DNA from: Montifringilla adamsi
Lineage: Eukaryota > Chordata > Aves > Passeriformes > Passeridae
Assembly: GCA_017590115.1 (NCBI GenBank)
Contig: JAGGNK010008559.1
Coordinates: 5,821,888-5,885,887 of the forward strand
DNA length: 64,000 nucleotides
Direction: 5' to 3'
Shown: piece after piece, positions 1 to 13,900 of the stretch
How positions within the stretch are numbered: the first letter of the stretch is position 1
How the letters are laid out: the number at the start of each line of letters is the position of its first letter
Program-made: the position numbers and the translations under genes
The notes under the pieces: generated by a model
The model's input: only the letters and a program-made list of their open reading frames with translations
Database searches by the model: none
Told to the model about the DNA's origin: nothing

Positions 1-1251
1 TTTTCAGCACAAGACAACACAGTTTAACAAGCTGGATCAGATGTTTATTTTCATGTAGTTTCAGTCATTACTTGACAGTAGGAACTGATTTATCTGCATC
101 CACAACAGTAAGGCAGTTGGGTCCCAGATCTCTCCCAGATTCCATTTTTGACTTAACATTTTCAAATACACCAAATGGCAACTAGTGGTGAAAACAAGGA
201 ACAGGAAAACACTCTGCAAGTAAATGCTATGAGTTCCACTAACAATTTCCACTTAAAAATTAAATTCTCTTAGGTGTGATGAAACCAGAATTTAGTCTCT
301 GGCTTTCATATGAAGCCACTTGGAAGTCTACCACAGTACTGCAGGCCTTATACACATCTTGCCAAATACTGCTGTGTATTGGACACACGTTTCAGGGCAG
401 CAAAATTCAATTTTGCTTCAAATGCAATGAGGTTTTAAGTTAATGTAGCAAGTAATCATAAGGAGTTAATTGGCATTAACCAAACCAGAGTTGTAGAATA
501 ACAATTGTATAGTAATATAGTGTAACATTACAAATGTAAATGCTATTACATTCCCACCAATTGAGTAGCTACACATCAAAATACTACTTTTTTTTAGCAG
601 CACAAATATGGTTTTTTGACTGGGACTGAGCAGCAAATGGTGTTCTAATATAATTAACCAGAGGCCACCTGGGTTTCTTCCAGGAGCCAGAAAATTCTGA
701 GGTTCTATGGAACCACCAAGCCTAAAACGAAGGAAAAGCTCCCACAGCAGATTTGTATCCAACAGCATTCTGCTCAAGTTCTGAAATCAGGGCCACTGCA
801 CACTATAAATCAGCCCTGGACCTTTAAAGTCAATGAGTTACCCCATGTAAGGAATACAGCTAAATATGATCTCTGCCAGTTGTTTGTATATACCCTCTGT
901 ATTTTGTCTAAAACATTCATTCATTGTAGCTGTATGCAAATAAACAACTTACAAAGGATGCTGTATATTCTCATTAGATGAAAGGTCCTATTGCAGATGA
1001 CATTCCATTCTGAATTTAACCCAAAACACATTCAAGTCAAAAGGAAAAAAAAAAAACCTTACATTTGCCTTAAAGCCCAATCTTGCTTTTTTGACAAAAA
1101 GCAACTGTTCCTACTCAAAAATCAGGTCCCTGAATCAGTTTCATCTCTTCTTTAGGTATTGGATGAAATGGTTATATATTCTTCCACTCACATTAAATTG
1201 TGTAGAATTCATTCTTCTTAGGTGGCAAAAGCTTGCAATGAATAAATGAAA

Positions 1252-1487
1252 AGAGAATCACAGAATAATTTGGGTTGTGAGGGATCTCAAAGACCATCTC
1301 TTTCCAACACCTCTGGCACAGACAGGTTGCTCAAAGCCCAATCCCACATGGCCTTGAACACTTCTACGGCTGGGGCACCCAGAACTTCTCTGGGCAACCT
1401 ATTCCAGTGCCTCACCACTTCTCAGTGAAGAATTTCTTCCTTCCATTTAATCCAAATTTACCCTGTCTGTACATAAACTGAGAAGTG
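1252..1487 (-). repeat. CR1 LINE 3'-end fragment (minus orientation)
   Basis: The stretch opens with a degenerate CR1 3' terminal repeat (gaatcacagaataatttggg). It continues through the usual CR1 3' UTR phrases on this strand: 'gttgctcaaagcccaatcc', 'ggccttgaacacttc' and 'ctgggcaacctattccagtg', then 'gaagaatttcttcc'. A short open frame inside it (1246-1428) is repeat sequence, not a gene. Confidence 0.9.
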
Positions 1488-1680
1488 CAAGCCTTCTGTC
1501 AAAGCACTAAGTGGTACCATCAGTTTTTCCATTTTAAATTTCCATTTGAACTTTTCAAAGTGAAAACCACTGATTTTTCAATCAAACACTGATGCAAGGG
1601 TACAAATTAGTTCCTATGTTTTAAACTTACAAAACTTACAAACTTTAAACTTACAAAATTTTGTGTGTGTGGACATTTTT

Positions 1681-1718
1681 GGTGATAGTGGTTTAGCCAT
1701 GTCTAAACCACTATCACC
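1681..1718. repeat. perfect 16-bp inverted repeat with 6-nt loop
   Basis: Arm ggtgatagtggtttag at 1681-1696 is matched exactly by its reverse complement at 1703-1718, with loop ccatgt at 1697-1702. Checked base by base. No gene or known repeat covers it. Confidence 0.9.
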
Positions 1719-3686
1719 CTGAAAGATAACTGCTTTTAAATGTTTAATTTACTCTTACTGTGGACAGTGCTCATAAAGGTAATACCTTTTTTCTTCTCCA
1801 GCTCTCTCAAAGTCTCATTAAAAACAAAGAACAATCATGAAGTTGTCCAACTGTGTTCTCTAACCACAGACAAATATAAAACATTAAGATAAATCATGAA
1901 AATTACTCTCTTCTTTAGCCTTGGTTACTTCATGGTTAGGTGTTATTATACCTGTAACAATCTAAGTGCTACCCATTAGGACAGAAAGTGGTAGATGACA
2001 AAGAATATTTATGTGCTTATAAGAGCAGCGGGCTTCACTTTTACTCACTTCATGTGCTTGCACAGACATAAAATGCTGCAGACATGCATAAACGTACATA
2101 AATCAAGGGTTGAAGGATATTAAATAAAAAAATAAAAAAAAAAACTTTAGATGAGATCAAATACTTTGTTGGAAAAGACATCCTATTACTCTAAAAACAT
2201 TAACCTAATGTGCAGTTAAGTGAAAGTCTGAGCTACTGAAAAAAACCATATTTGCATTCTGCACAGTGTGCCACAGTGGGGTTGCACTTTCTGACAATTA
2301 ATAAGGGAAAATCAGCTCTGTATTTCATGGAGCTTAAGTGTAAACTTGAATATAAAGAGTACTCACAGAACAGTTTTCTGGTTTACTGGATAACCTGAGC
2401 CAATTTACAAGGGCTACAGATGTATCCTGTTATTACTCAAATGGCATCATTTCAGTGCTTAATTTTAGCACAGTAGAACAAATTAAATGAAATTTACAGG
2501 TTTTAGAAACCAGAAGGAAATAAAGATCACAGAGGAGAAGATGGTGAAAAGAACAACAATGGTCAACTGGAAAATCTCTCTGTACATGAAAAACTAGAAA
2601 AAACATTAAAAGGAGAGGTACTAGAGAAATAGATTTTACCACCTATTTTCTCACCTATTTTTACATAATTTAAAAATCCACAATTATTAGAATACTAGAT
2701 TGCACTCTTACTGATCACAAAATGATCCAGATGGTGCCCAGCAAGTCTCAGAATTTGGCCCAAACTTGATTCAGTCTAAATGTTTGTAGATTTAAATCCA
2801 ACCAATATGCAAATCATTATAGCAAGGTAATTCTAACAGAGTTTTCTGGGAACAACAGAGCTGATTTAACAAAGCCAGAGTGGACATTTGAAATTACAAT
2901 CTACCACAGATTCCCTCCCCTGCCCCTTGCAGAATTTGGTGTGACTTTTCTGATTCCAGTTTTCAAATTCGAACTTGATTCCAAAGGGCCCTGCTGTACA
3001 GGGGGGCTCCTTGCAACTTAGGGCCTGACATAGCCAATCACAAGTAGCAGCATTCCAGACTGGGTAACAGGTGGCATCATTTGTTTCCTCAAAATTAGAG
3101 CTCTTCCAGTGTGCAATGGCTTTTAACACCCAGCCTTTCAGATCCACACATCACTTGAGACTCTGCCAAACTATCACCAGGAGATACGGAAACAGTCTTC
3201 AATACCAGTGCTAATGGAGCTTAAGCAAATGTGAAAAGCTCCTGACTGCTTCAGAAAACCTGCTAAGATATCAAATGCAAGCACGTAGAGCATACTAAAA
3301 AGTGACAATAGGCACACAAGCAAAGTTATCCTTAAAAAAAAAAATCTCAGTGTACTCCTATTGTCTCCATTTGTGTGAAGCTGGTGATGGACACTCGGAA
3401 AAATCGGAGTCTGACAGCAATTACAAACTCCTCTAACAAGACTTGAGATTCTTAGGTAATTTCTAATGCAGTAGAAGGGCTCAGGGAACATGTAACACAA
3501 ATCCAATGGAAAGCAGGCTTCACAAAACAGCTTTTAATTAGGATGTTCTAATTAGATGCTGAAGAGACACACAATCACCCACAACTAATTCTACTCTTGA
3601 TATGGCTTAGGGAACATCACAGCTAAGTCAGAAAAGACACAGGCAGTTTAACACTTTAACTTTCAAATCTGAATCTTTCAAGAGGC

Positions 3687-3750
3687 AAACATTCCTTACT
3701 TAAGGAAAACATTCCTTTTTACTTAAGGAAAACATTCCTTACTTTTTACT
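3687..3750. repeat. three-copy tandem repeat of about 20-23 bp
   Basis: Three successive copies of aaacattcctt followed by a variable acttaagga segment, starting at 3687, 3707 and 3730. The unit itself is partly palindromic (aaggaa/ttcctt). Confidence 0.75.
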
Positions 3751-5479
3751 TGTTCTCTAAACTGTCTCCCACTGTGTGGCCTACTGAAAACCAAAAAGCT
3801 CATTTTGCATAATACCTGCAATTTATCTTTAAACAATCCAGTCCTTATGACCATAATTAGATTCTTTCCATCTGCTGAAAAACTAGGCAATTAGTAGTTC
3901 TAATAAACTAGCCATTAACTTGTACTGAGAAATGACTGATTTTAATAGCAGTATATTTAACAGTTTAAAGGAATCATCACATTTGTCAATTAGCACCATC
4001 AATTTTTAATTAAATAATCTTTCCACAAGTGGAGGGGAAAAAAAAAAACCAACCCAGATGTTTCATTAAGTTTATACGGAGTAGAGAATTCTTCTGACTA
4101 AAATTCAATTTTTAAGGGCTGTATTGGCTAAACCAACATTTTGAGGTGTAAATGTTGATACACAAGCTAAAGAGAGAAAGGAGAGAAGTTGCATGGATCT
4201 TCAGAAAGAGGTCTTCTCTAAGGAGTTTTTTGTGCTCTTGCTAATCAGGAAAAAATAGATTTCATTAGAAAAAAAAAGTCCTAGACATTGTTGAAAACTA
4301 CCGAGGACTTTCAGAACACATCTATGAATCATAGAGGGAGAAGGTGTTAATAACCAAAGAGGTTATTTACTCAGCATATCACATTACAGTGAGCACAAAG
4401 CAGTCAGTCAGTGCAGGTGATACAGAATCTGTGCAATAGCCCTCTTTTTAACAGATAAATTGCACATCTTATAAGCAAGGCTATCAGGATTTGAAGCACT
4501 TCAGGCATTGTAGACTCAAGAGGATGAAAGCAAAGAGTTGGCACTCTGAAGCTAACACATGCAGAATGTGATTAGTCTTTCCTGTATCATTTACTAAACC
4601 TGCTAATTAATCTGGAGGGCCTCACACAAGCATCAAATACACAGACTAACTGATATGGAAAGCAGTCCATTTACTTCTCTATTATAACTAAACAGGTGCA
4701 AAAATAAAAAGAAAAAAAAATCCACTTCTCATTAGTTCAGACATTCTTTTCCAATCCTAAATGTTAAATCTCAATAAGTCTTGACACTTCAAAGGTGCAG
4801 CATGTGAAAATGGACTCAAGTCTGAAGGATATTCCAGTATATAAAAAAAATTATTCTTGCCTGTAACGACTCACTTTGTGACTTGAAAAATTCTGCTGTG
4901 AGCACAAAAGGACATGTCAAGCCAAAGGCACTGGCAAGATAAAGACGTCTCCTTTTAGGCAGCAGTCTGCACTTAAAATCCAAAACCATTTTTCATGCCA
5001 AAGACTTCTCTAATGACCTCCTCATCAATAATATCTGAACAGATAAAATATAGTCCCCACTTCCTACTCAAAGAACAATATTAACAATAATCTGACAGAG
5101 CTTGATGTATGAGATCCGTCCAAGGAAAACTTGACTGTTGGTTTGTACTCAGATTTTATCAACAATTTAAAAATACAAATAAGATAGTCAGACCTGTTTA
5201 AGAATGTAAGGAAATACGATTGATGTTAGTTTGAACAGTGATTTGTGATATACAGCCTTGTAGCACTTAACCTATTGTCTTCAGCACAAAAGAGGTGATT
5301 GAAGGGATCCATCCAAGAATATAAAGGAGCACAGAAAGGCATGGTTGCATCAACTACAAGAATTCAGAGGTGATCAAGTGCTCTGCAGCCTTATACATCT
5401 TATATTTAATTTCTAGCCTATGACTGTACGATCCTACACTCCACTGAACAACACTTATCATGTGAACTTCGTGGAAAGG

Positions 5480-5685
5480 GTGATCAGACAGGAACCAGAA
5501 CTGTCTGCCCAGTTCAAGAAACTGGAACAGGCTGTCCAGGAAAGTGGTGAAATCAGTCCCTGGAACTGTTCAAAAAATGTGTGATTGTGGCACCTGAGGA
5601 CATGGGACAGTGGTGAACACGGCAGTGTTAGATTAACAGCTGGACTCAATCTCAGAGGTCTTTTCCAACCTTAACAATTCTGATT
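5480..5685 (+). repeat. CR1 LINE 3'-end fragment (plus orientation)
   Basis: Matches the CR1 3' UTR in sense orientation: 'ggctgtccaggaaagtgg', 'ccctggaactgttcaaaaaa', 'gtggcacctgaggacatggg' and 'ggtcttttccaacctt', ending with a degenerate terminal repeat (acaattctga). The opposite orientation to the copy at 1252-1487 means an independent insertion. Confidence 0.88.
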
Positions 5686-8600
5686 TATGCTGTACTCTCA
5701 TTTCACCCTATAGAGAGCATGAAGAGAATGGAACTGTTACCAGCAAGACGTGGAGATTTCCCATTCCCTCTCCACGTATGGTTTGCACTTAGCCCACAAC
5801 AGCAAAGTCTGAGCTTCCCAATTCCCTGAATTCTGGCAGCTTTCTTCTTCCACTTCTCACTACCTTTGCTCAGCAAGAGAGTTTTGAGAACATCAGCAAG
5901 GAGCTCTGCTTTGCCCCCAGCTATTAGCACACAGTTCTAGTATAGCTTGTAAGTAATGAGAAAACACTGCAGGGAATCACAAAACAATTCCTTCAGTTGG
6001 GTTTCCAGCTACAAGAATAGCTGCAGTCTTTCCAGCCAACAATCCATCCAGCACAGTGACCTTTCTACATAGGTAGATGCCTAAAAAAAGTAAGAAAGAG
6101 AGCACATGCTTATCCTATCACACTCCCAAACTCAAATTATTTTATGCTGAGAGGATTTCTTTAATCTGATTTTATATACTTTAAACCCATCACTTCATCT
6201 TTCTGCCATGTACCTTTTCCAGTCAGCCTCCCACTGAGTCCACAGAACCTTCTCAAGCACACAGTGGCAGCAGTGTGTAAAGGGAAATATCACCTTCCTC
6301 TGCTCCCAGCATGGCTGAAGACAGCCCCAGCCTGAACAGCAGGTGCCCACAATCAAAGGCATTCCCCATCACATAACCTGCCCTGCTAGGCAGAAAGAAC
6401 ACTTCCCACTGACAAAGTCAAACCCTGGCAATTCTACATGCCAGGGGTGGATTCCTGCTCCCGGCAGATTCTGCAGAGAATTCACTCTCAAGCTGCACTC
6501 TTCTGAAGCTTCTATAAAGCTGTTTCACAGAAATTACAAAAAAGACTCCTGACAATATGGACTTCTCACAAAGTCTCAACATTTCATTCTAGAAGTCACA
6601 GGAATTTAAGGAGGTACAAGACCACAGTTCTGTCTTCTGACATCATGAACTACCCTTCCTCTGAAACCACTAAATATTTTGCTGAAATTAAAAAGGTTTA
6701 AAGCAGATACTTGGCATAAGAGGTTACATACAGCCCACCCTGTTAACATTTAGGAAACTAATATGCAATTTTAAAACAAGAACCAGTTCTTTAAAGTGCC
6801 AGACATGATTAAATATAAATGCCAGGCTTGTATAAGGTATAAAGCACTGAGAAAGTACCAGTTTCCAAACAGTTTCATTTGCTGAAGGAAGCAAACTCAG
6901 CAGTAAGAAGTGAACCAATTACATTGCCTAGAATTAGAGATGAATAATTTTATGACAGCTACTAGTGGCACCAAGATATAAATTTCATTGCCTGCAGAGA
7001 CCGAGTTCAAGAGAAATAACTCATGAAATGAAAGGCAAGATTAAATTGGCAACAAATGTGCTCTACAGAGGGAATTTCTGTATTATAAAAAGGTAACATC
7101 TGAAAACTACTTTTTTTTTCCCCCACAAGAATATGTTCCATAGTCCAAGAAAGCTACTGGACTAGTCTGGGCTGGTTTTAAAACAACAGTGAAGACATAG
7201 TAATTTAATTTTACTTCAGTAATGTTTACTTCAGCTATTTTAACACTATTTAGTCAGTTCTGGTCTACCGCATTTAAAAATACATTTGTATTTGCAAATA
7301 CACTACATAACTGGCAGACAGTATTTACACACATACTTCATGAGAGTCTACAGAATAATTTCTGAAAATGAAACAGGAAAATATTTTGGTATGTTCATAG
7401 CCAGTGCAGATACAAACAGTGCCTCCTGATCCATCACTGGAAAGCCTCCCACAGACCCCCTGCAGCCAAGGCTTTTACCTGTTTAGAAACAGAATAATGA
7501 AAACAAGTTTGGACAGAACAGAATTCTCCTGACAATACTAATTTCAGCAGACAGACAAGGAGATGGAAAAAGGCCTAACTGCAATACAGTTTATGATAAG
7601 TGTTGTATTGATCTTACTGAGGCTGTTTATATGTTTATACACAGCTGTTTATACAACCTGTGCAAATAAATCAGGCTTAACACACTTCCCTGTACTTTTG
7701 CTGAAGCACTGCTCAGAGACACTGCAGCAAACTAAAGCACGCAACAAAAGAAAAAAGAAGGGAATTACCAACTAAATAAATGCAGGTTAACTATCAAATT
7801 TCAGCACCATTATTCTAAATGTACCATAATTAAATTCAATGAATTCCACTTTAGACATTGCCCTGGTACCAGGGAAGAATACTTTTAAATTTTACATGCA
7901 GCAAAATATGCACTGTGCCATTCACATTTTGAAAGGATTTTTACATGGTCAGAATTTAAAACACAACAAAACATTTTGTGCTGTGCCTTTCAGAGGCACA
8001 AAACAGCCTTGAAAAAAGGAACTGCAAGCAGCAGTACTTAACATCACATTCAGCAGTAACTTACCATCAATGGTGCTGGGCAGTACAAATATTAACTCAC
8101 TCATGTATCTAATAACTAGAACAGATAAGGCAGTAGCTGTATCAGCCATAGCAGTCAAAATGTATATAGTCCTGAATTAAATTTGAGCTTCCTAGCTCTA
8201 ATATCTGACCTGGCATACTAGGAAAAAAATATTTAAAAGCATACAAAGACATGAGCAAAATTTTACTCCTGTTAAGAGCTTTTGCATCCAAAAAAAGCCC
8301 CAATGTGCAGGATCACTACAAGAAATATTAGATGTTACCTGAAAGCCTAAGTTGCTACAGCTTCGTATTTAAGGTACAAATCACTTCTACCAGTAGCACA
8401 CATTACCATTCAAGTTTTCTTTACATAATTTTTTTTCATTTTTGCATTGAAGACAATTTTCTGTCCCTCTTAAGCCACAGTTTTCATGTTGTTTCACTGC
8501 AGGTTGTTCGAACCACATCTCACAAATCAGCCTGTATGAAAAGAAATAAATTCCTTCAGAATTCAAAACAGCCTTTTTGGAAAGTCTGCCAGAGACTACC

Positions 8601-9159
8601 CAAGACATTGGCAAAAAATTTAATCCAGAATAACACTTAAGTAATTTGGACACCACAAAACTACTTTTACAGTACAGATTGAGTGACACCTCATGGAATT
8701 TGTCTTCTGTTGGTTTTATTTCAAAAATTATTTTTGAAAATAGCCTTGCAAGAAAGCAAACATTAGAACTGTAACTGCACAGCATGACAGCTGTTTCTTA
8801 TGACAAAGATGTCTCAAATAAACCAAAATAAGCCACCATCAGCTTGACTGAAATATCCTTTTTCTAAAATCAAGGATACAGCAAGAAGGAATGGATCTGG
8901 TTAAGGAAAACAGGCTGGCAGCACCAAGGCACAGTTTAGACAACCTTCTTCTCCCACCTAGTGGCAAGAAGCAAAAAGAACAAGGTCTCTGGGAGTGCAA
9001 AAATAATTTCAATTTCCTGGAGCACCTAGGCAATGGTTTTACTTTAAATTACTTATTTGGGAAAAATAACCTATTTCCCTCTAAGTTCATCATTTGCATC
9101 CAAAGTCAAATCCAAATCAGTCAGTTTGAAGTAGGAATAAACAAGAGATAAATAAAAAT

Positions 9160-9165
9160 TTTATT
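9160..9165 (-). terminator. candidate C4orf33 poly(A) signal
   Basis: An AATAAA hexamer on the minus strand, about 1.7 kb past the C4orf33 stop. Others lie at 9374-9379 and 9815-9820, so the real 3' end is undecided. The plus strand also carries AATAAA at 9136 and 9150, making this a small two-way cluster. Confidence 0.35.
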
Positions 9166-10865
9166 TACTGTCTTTACATACAAAGTATCATTCCTCAGAT
9201 GAAAACAACCTTTGTGAGAAAAGCAGTACACCCATTTTGAATCTTTGCACACAGTTTTTTGACAAACTTTTTAAAATAAAGTCTATAAGTTTTGCACAAT
9301 GGCCTTTTGGTTTTAACTAAAATTTTTAAAGCAGCTTTGAGATGTCACTATCTAGATGATACTTTAATCAACATTTATTGAATTATTCAATATTTCAGAC
9401 TGATGTCATTCTTTAGAAAACTGTACATGGATAGAAGGTAGAAAAGAAGCCAAACAACTGGAGGTACAACACTTACAATTTTCAACAGGTGGCACTTTAC
9501 AGCAAGGAACCTATATTGTCTAATTGAAACAGAGCAAAAGCAATTGGATGGCTGAGTGCACTGACATGCCAAAATCTGCCAGAGGAAAAAAAAAATAGTA
9601 TCTTCAAATTTGAAAGCACAGTTCTATAAAACTGGAAGTACAAAGAGGGAATCTAAACTAAACAAAAACTGTGAACTAACATGCTATCTCAGATATTAAC
9701 CAGACTGAGATGCTCTTCACAAAGGAATATTCCCACCCTCTTTGCTTCCCAGGCAGAACTTACAGCTAGAGTGAAGCTGGAAGACAGCAACGAAAATAGG
9801 ACCATCAGAATGTGTTTATTACTGCATACTGGCAAGGATCTAGTTAGTGAGCAAGCTTCACATTTTTTAAGATAATTTATATAAGATTAAATCAGCAGCC
9901 ACTATCAAGCAGCAACTGCTATGCTAGACAAAAAAAAGGAACATATGATTTGTACATCTTATGAGGGTTTACAGATTAGATGTTGCCACCTAAGAATATT
10001 CACTATTGTTAAAATGACTCATGCCCATACACAGAAAATATACACCTGGAGTACCTCCAGCCCCCAGTGGCATGCAAAAAAAAAAAAAAAAAAATCCTCA
10101 GACACCTGAGATGCATCTAATTCTTAAATGTCACTTGATGTGACAAGTCTTAGGAAAAAAACCCGCTTTTGCACACACAACTATACCAAAAGATTTTGCT
10201 AAGCATGATTTGTCCCAGAAACTTCACCTGAAATACAGAAAACCTTTTGTACCTATCCTCTATCCTCTGCACCTAAACACCATTAGGAACTCCACAGAGA
10301 GGTCTGTGAGACAGAATAAGTTCTCCCTTTGGCATTAAGCAAGGGAAAACTTCAGGCACAGGAACATACAGGAAAGGGCAGCATTATGCTTCTTGCAGGG
10401 CAAGTACTGAGCCTCCAAAATCCATGATAGCTACATTCTTCCTCCCGATTGTAAGCAAAAAATCTAGGCACATAAAGATCTCCTTCAGCAGTCAACAAAC
10501 AAATGAGCAGCAGTGAAAATACAGCAGAAATGCAGCAACTATAGGAAACCAAAAGATTCAATCCAGGTATTGGCCTTGTCACACTTCAGAGCTCTCACAA
10601 AAGCACAGCTGCAATTTCAGCACATTCCTCCTTCACTGGTAGCAGAAGATTCATCTCTTGCACAGATGAAAAACTCCAAGCCATTCATACATTTAGAATC
10701 AACAGATCCATGTGCTTTGCAGTTGATTTTCAGACTGATCCATGATTTTGGTGCCAAGGAAAGCCTTGCTAATCTGGTATCTACAACCTCTGCTCAGAAT
10801 GAGGAAGTTGTTTCCACACAGCTCCAGCCAACTTCAACATTATAAAAATTTATGCCTCAATCCAT

Positions 10866-10965
10866 TCACTTGGTGAGAGATTTCCATAGATCTGATTCAG
10901 GCTGCTTCCAGTCTTCTCCTGTTAGTTCTTTCAGGTTCAAGTCTTTGAAAAATTCCAAACGATGA
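10866..10965 (-). CDS. C4orf33: C4orf33 coding exon 5 (stop)
   Basis: 100 nt, acceptor gtttgcag. Encodes [16 protein letters not shown] then [16 protein letters not shown] and the stop codon. The 3' UTR begins at 10865. Confidence 0.95.
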
Positions 10966-13900
10966 CTGCAAACAAAAGAGAAATAAACAAAGTCCTGACT
11001 TTTGCAGTAATGTGTAAGAGCAAAGACAAACAGAGTAATGAAATCAGCAAGGAACAGTCTCTTCACATAATTTCATCTGCTACCAACATCTGAAAAAGAC
11101 AAGGGATTTTTTTTGAAAGGTGTACTAGAGAAAAAATTCTAAACACCTTCTTGAAAGGTATTACAGCCATTCTCCAGTGCAATACAACAAATAAAAATAA
11201 AATAAAAATTTCCATTTGTCACAGAATACTGATGTGTTTTATTAACAATAGCTCTGATTTTTTTTTAATACACAGTTGCAAAAGCTAATTTTTTCTTAAA
11301 TAAAGGGTAATTTACCTAAAATTTACCCTACCTCACCATCACTGTATGTTGTGTGACAAGTTTTTTAAGAGCTATAGTATGGCTTCTAGAGCTGGGTCAT
11401 TTATAGAAAATGCCCAAGAGTAACAGGTTTTACCAGATCATCTCAGCCTCACAGGCAAAGAAAATAAACAGGCCCAAAGCACAATTTAAAAGTCCAAATT
11501 TGCTGTTTTTTCTATTGATACGGGGTATCCTTTAATTTTTTTTTAATTTAGTCTGCCTTTTCAATTTTTTCCATAGCATGGAACCATCTGTAGAGGTGAA
11601 AGCTTTTAGAACAGTATGGGAGGAGCAGAAGAGATTTACTGGAAACGTACCTGGTGAAATTATCACTAAAATGGCACTTCAGGAGGAGCTGAAGTCAAGA
11701 CGGAAAAGGAGAACAACCTACCCATGATTTAGATGAGGAAGGTGATAAAAGCAGATGCCAATGGTACTGAATGTGTAATTTTCTATGTACCTAGCATGCA
11801 AACCAAGCACTAATTACAGTGCCACAGTGCTTTACACAAGTACAGCACCAGTGGACCCAGAGCTAAGCCCTATAACAAAAATACTAGGGGCACTAAATCC
11901 AAAAACCAGATCAGCTTTTTAAAGTATTCCAACAACAGAGCAACCATTTTATAGAAGAGCTCATTTTATGCTTACAAATCTGGTTCCTGCCCTTCCTGCA
12001 GCTGGTGTGGAGGCACAGGATAAAGTACTTCATAATTTCTCTCTTCTCCCGAGCCATGAATTGCAAAGGCATTGAACTTGTCAGTGCATGGTGGAAAATA
12101 GCTCCAAGGAAGAAGAGCTTTACCCTCCCATTTGGTTTTCATTCTGGTCACCTCAAACTCCAAAGGAAGCTCTTCCTGTTAAAGGAGGGGAAAAAAGATT
12201 TAAATAAGAGGTATTGGCCATCTTTTGATCAGAAAGTAGGTACATAAAAATCATTATGAATGTACTTGAGCACTTACTTTCCATGCTTTTCTTCTGCCAG
12301 AAAGCAGCAGCAGTAAGTACTGCCCATGGCTGTCAAAGAATCAGAGCACAGTTTTCGTAAAATTATGTCAAGTTATTAGTGCATTATACCACCACAAATA
12401 TGTACATTCCCCATACTGACCCAGTTTCTGTGTCTAGTCCCCCTCATACATGTGTCTCACATGCAGCATTGCAACTGCAAGAGGAAATTAACTTCTGGGT
12501 CTTTTTCAGTGCTGTACTTACGGACAAAGCTCAACTTCCAAATACTGCTCAGTTCTGTCACTCAGAAAGAATGCTTCTACAACTGAAAAAAACCCAAACC
12601 AAACAAAAAAAATTAAAAGAAAAAAAAACAAGCTGTCAGTATTTTATATTAACTATTCTGTAATACCCTGAGATCTTCATATCCCATTAATACAACTCAA
12701 TTTTCATGTGTTTTGACCTGTGTCATGCCAGAGCCTGACTCTCTACTGACGCGTACACAGTAACTACAACCCAAATACTTAAAATGCTGTGCCACAATTC
12801 CAACTTTAGGAGCTCTTATTTTAATTGCTGTGATCACAAGAAGCTTTATAAAGTACTGTACTGACTTTATTACCTTTACCAATTCCAGTTTTGAGAACAC
12901 ACACCCTGATGCAGCAGGAAAATAAGGGAAAGAGGATCACACATTCAAAGCAGGGCACACACCCTGTAACTAAAATTGTTAAATCTCAGAAATCATAAGA
13001 AAGCATTTAATTCTTAAATGATTTTCCCCTGCAGAGGGATATTTTGGACAGGGGATTACTGTTCCAGGTGTACTTGAAAGCTGCATGTGACACTTGAATC
13101 ACATTTCAGGAACAGAAAGTAGAACTACAATGGTGTTTCTCATGTAAAATTACAACAGTGCTTCTCACAGCAATGACATTATTAGAAAACTTCAGTTAGA
13201 ATTAAGATGTGACTGACACCTTTAGTTATTTTTACTTAAACGTATTTATTATAATAACACCAAAGAGGTGCTAATACCATTTTAGTAGAACTTGAATCAC
13301 AATAGCTCAATAATCAGGAAGTAAGGAACTGCTAGAAACATTCAATTCTTGTATTACTCAAAGCAATGGGTAAACGTGACAGTATGCACAGGAAAGGAGA
13401 AAATACCCAGCACTACTAGGAGAGTTTCCCCCAATTCATTTGGCCACAGTTTTGAATTGCACTTCATGAGTGTAATTTCTGTGTTTCACACCTTCCTATT
13501 CCTCAAAGGAACTTTGGAAAAATGACTCAAACACACAATTTCTTAAAGCAAAAGTGGAATCGGTCTTTAGGATTTCACGTCTCCTTCCACAAGGGCATTT
13601 AAATATATATAAGCCACAAAATTATTTTGATACTCAAATATGTCAAGCTTCTGATAGTTCACAAGTTGCACCAATAACCCAAAACCTAAGTTTGAATGCC
13701 TATACTATTGACAGGATCAGGATTTCAAAATTACTGAAATCAACCCAGATCACTGAACTTCAGGCTTGGGATTTTTTTGAAAAAAAACAACTATCACAGA
13801 TTTAAAAGTTTCTTTAAAAAAAAAGACCAGGCATATCAAACACAGAGGAACATCAGTGTCTACAGAAATCAGATATATTTGCAGAAGAGTTACGCTTACC

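Larger units (their letters stand above)
1..9100. other. 3' flank of C4orf33, no gene recognised
   Basis: AT-rich DNA downstream of C4orf33. Open frames here are short, lack splice-linked partners and match no protein family I know; the longest is 132 codons at 8387-8785 on the minus strand. Recognisable contents are two CR1 fragments, a perfect foldback at 1681-1718, a small tandem repeat near 3690-3750 and scattered A/T tracts. In mammals the matching side of C4orf33 is gene-poor, which fits. Confidence 0.6.

Noticed and set aside
8387..8785. Minus-strand frame of 132 codons downstream of C4orf33
   Set aside because: AT-rich composition, no conserved motif, and an overlapping frame on the other strand. 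Treated as chance.
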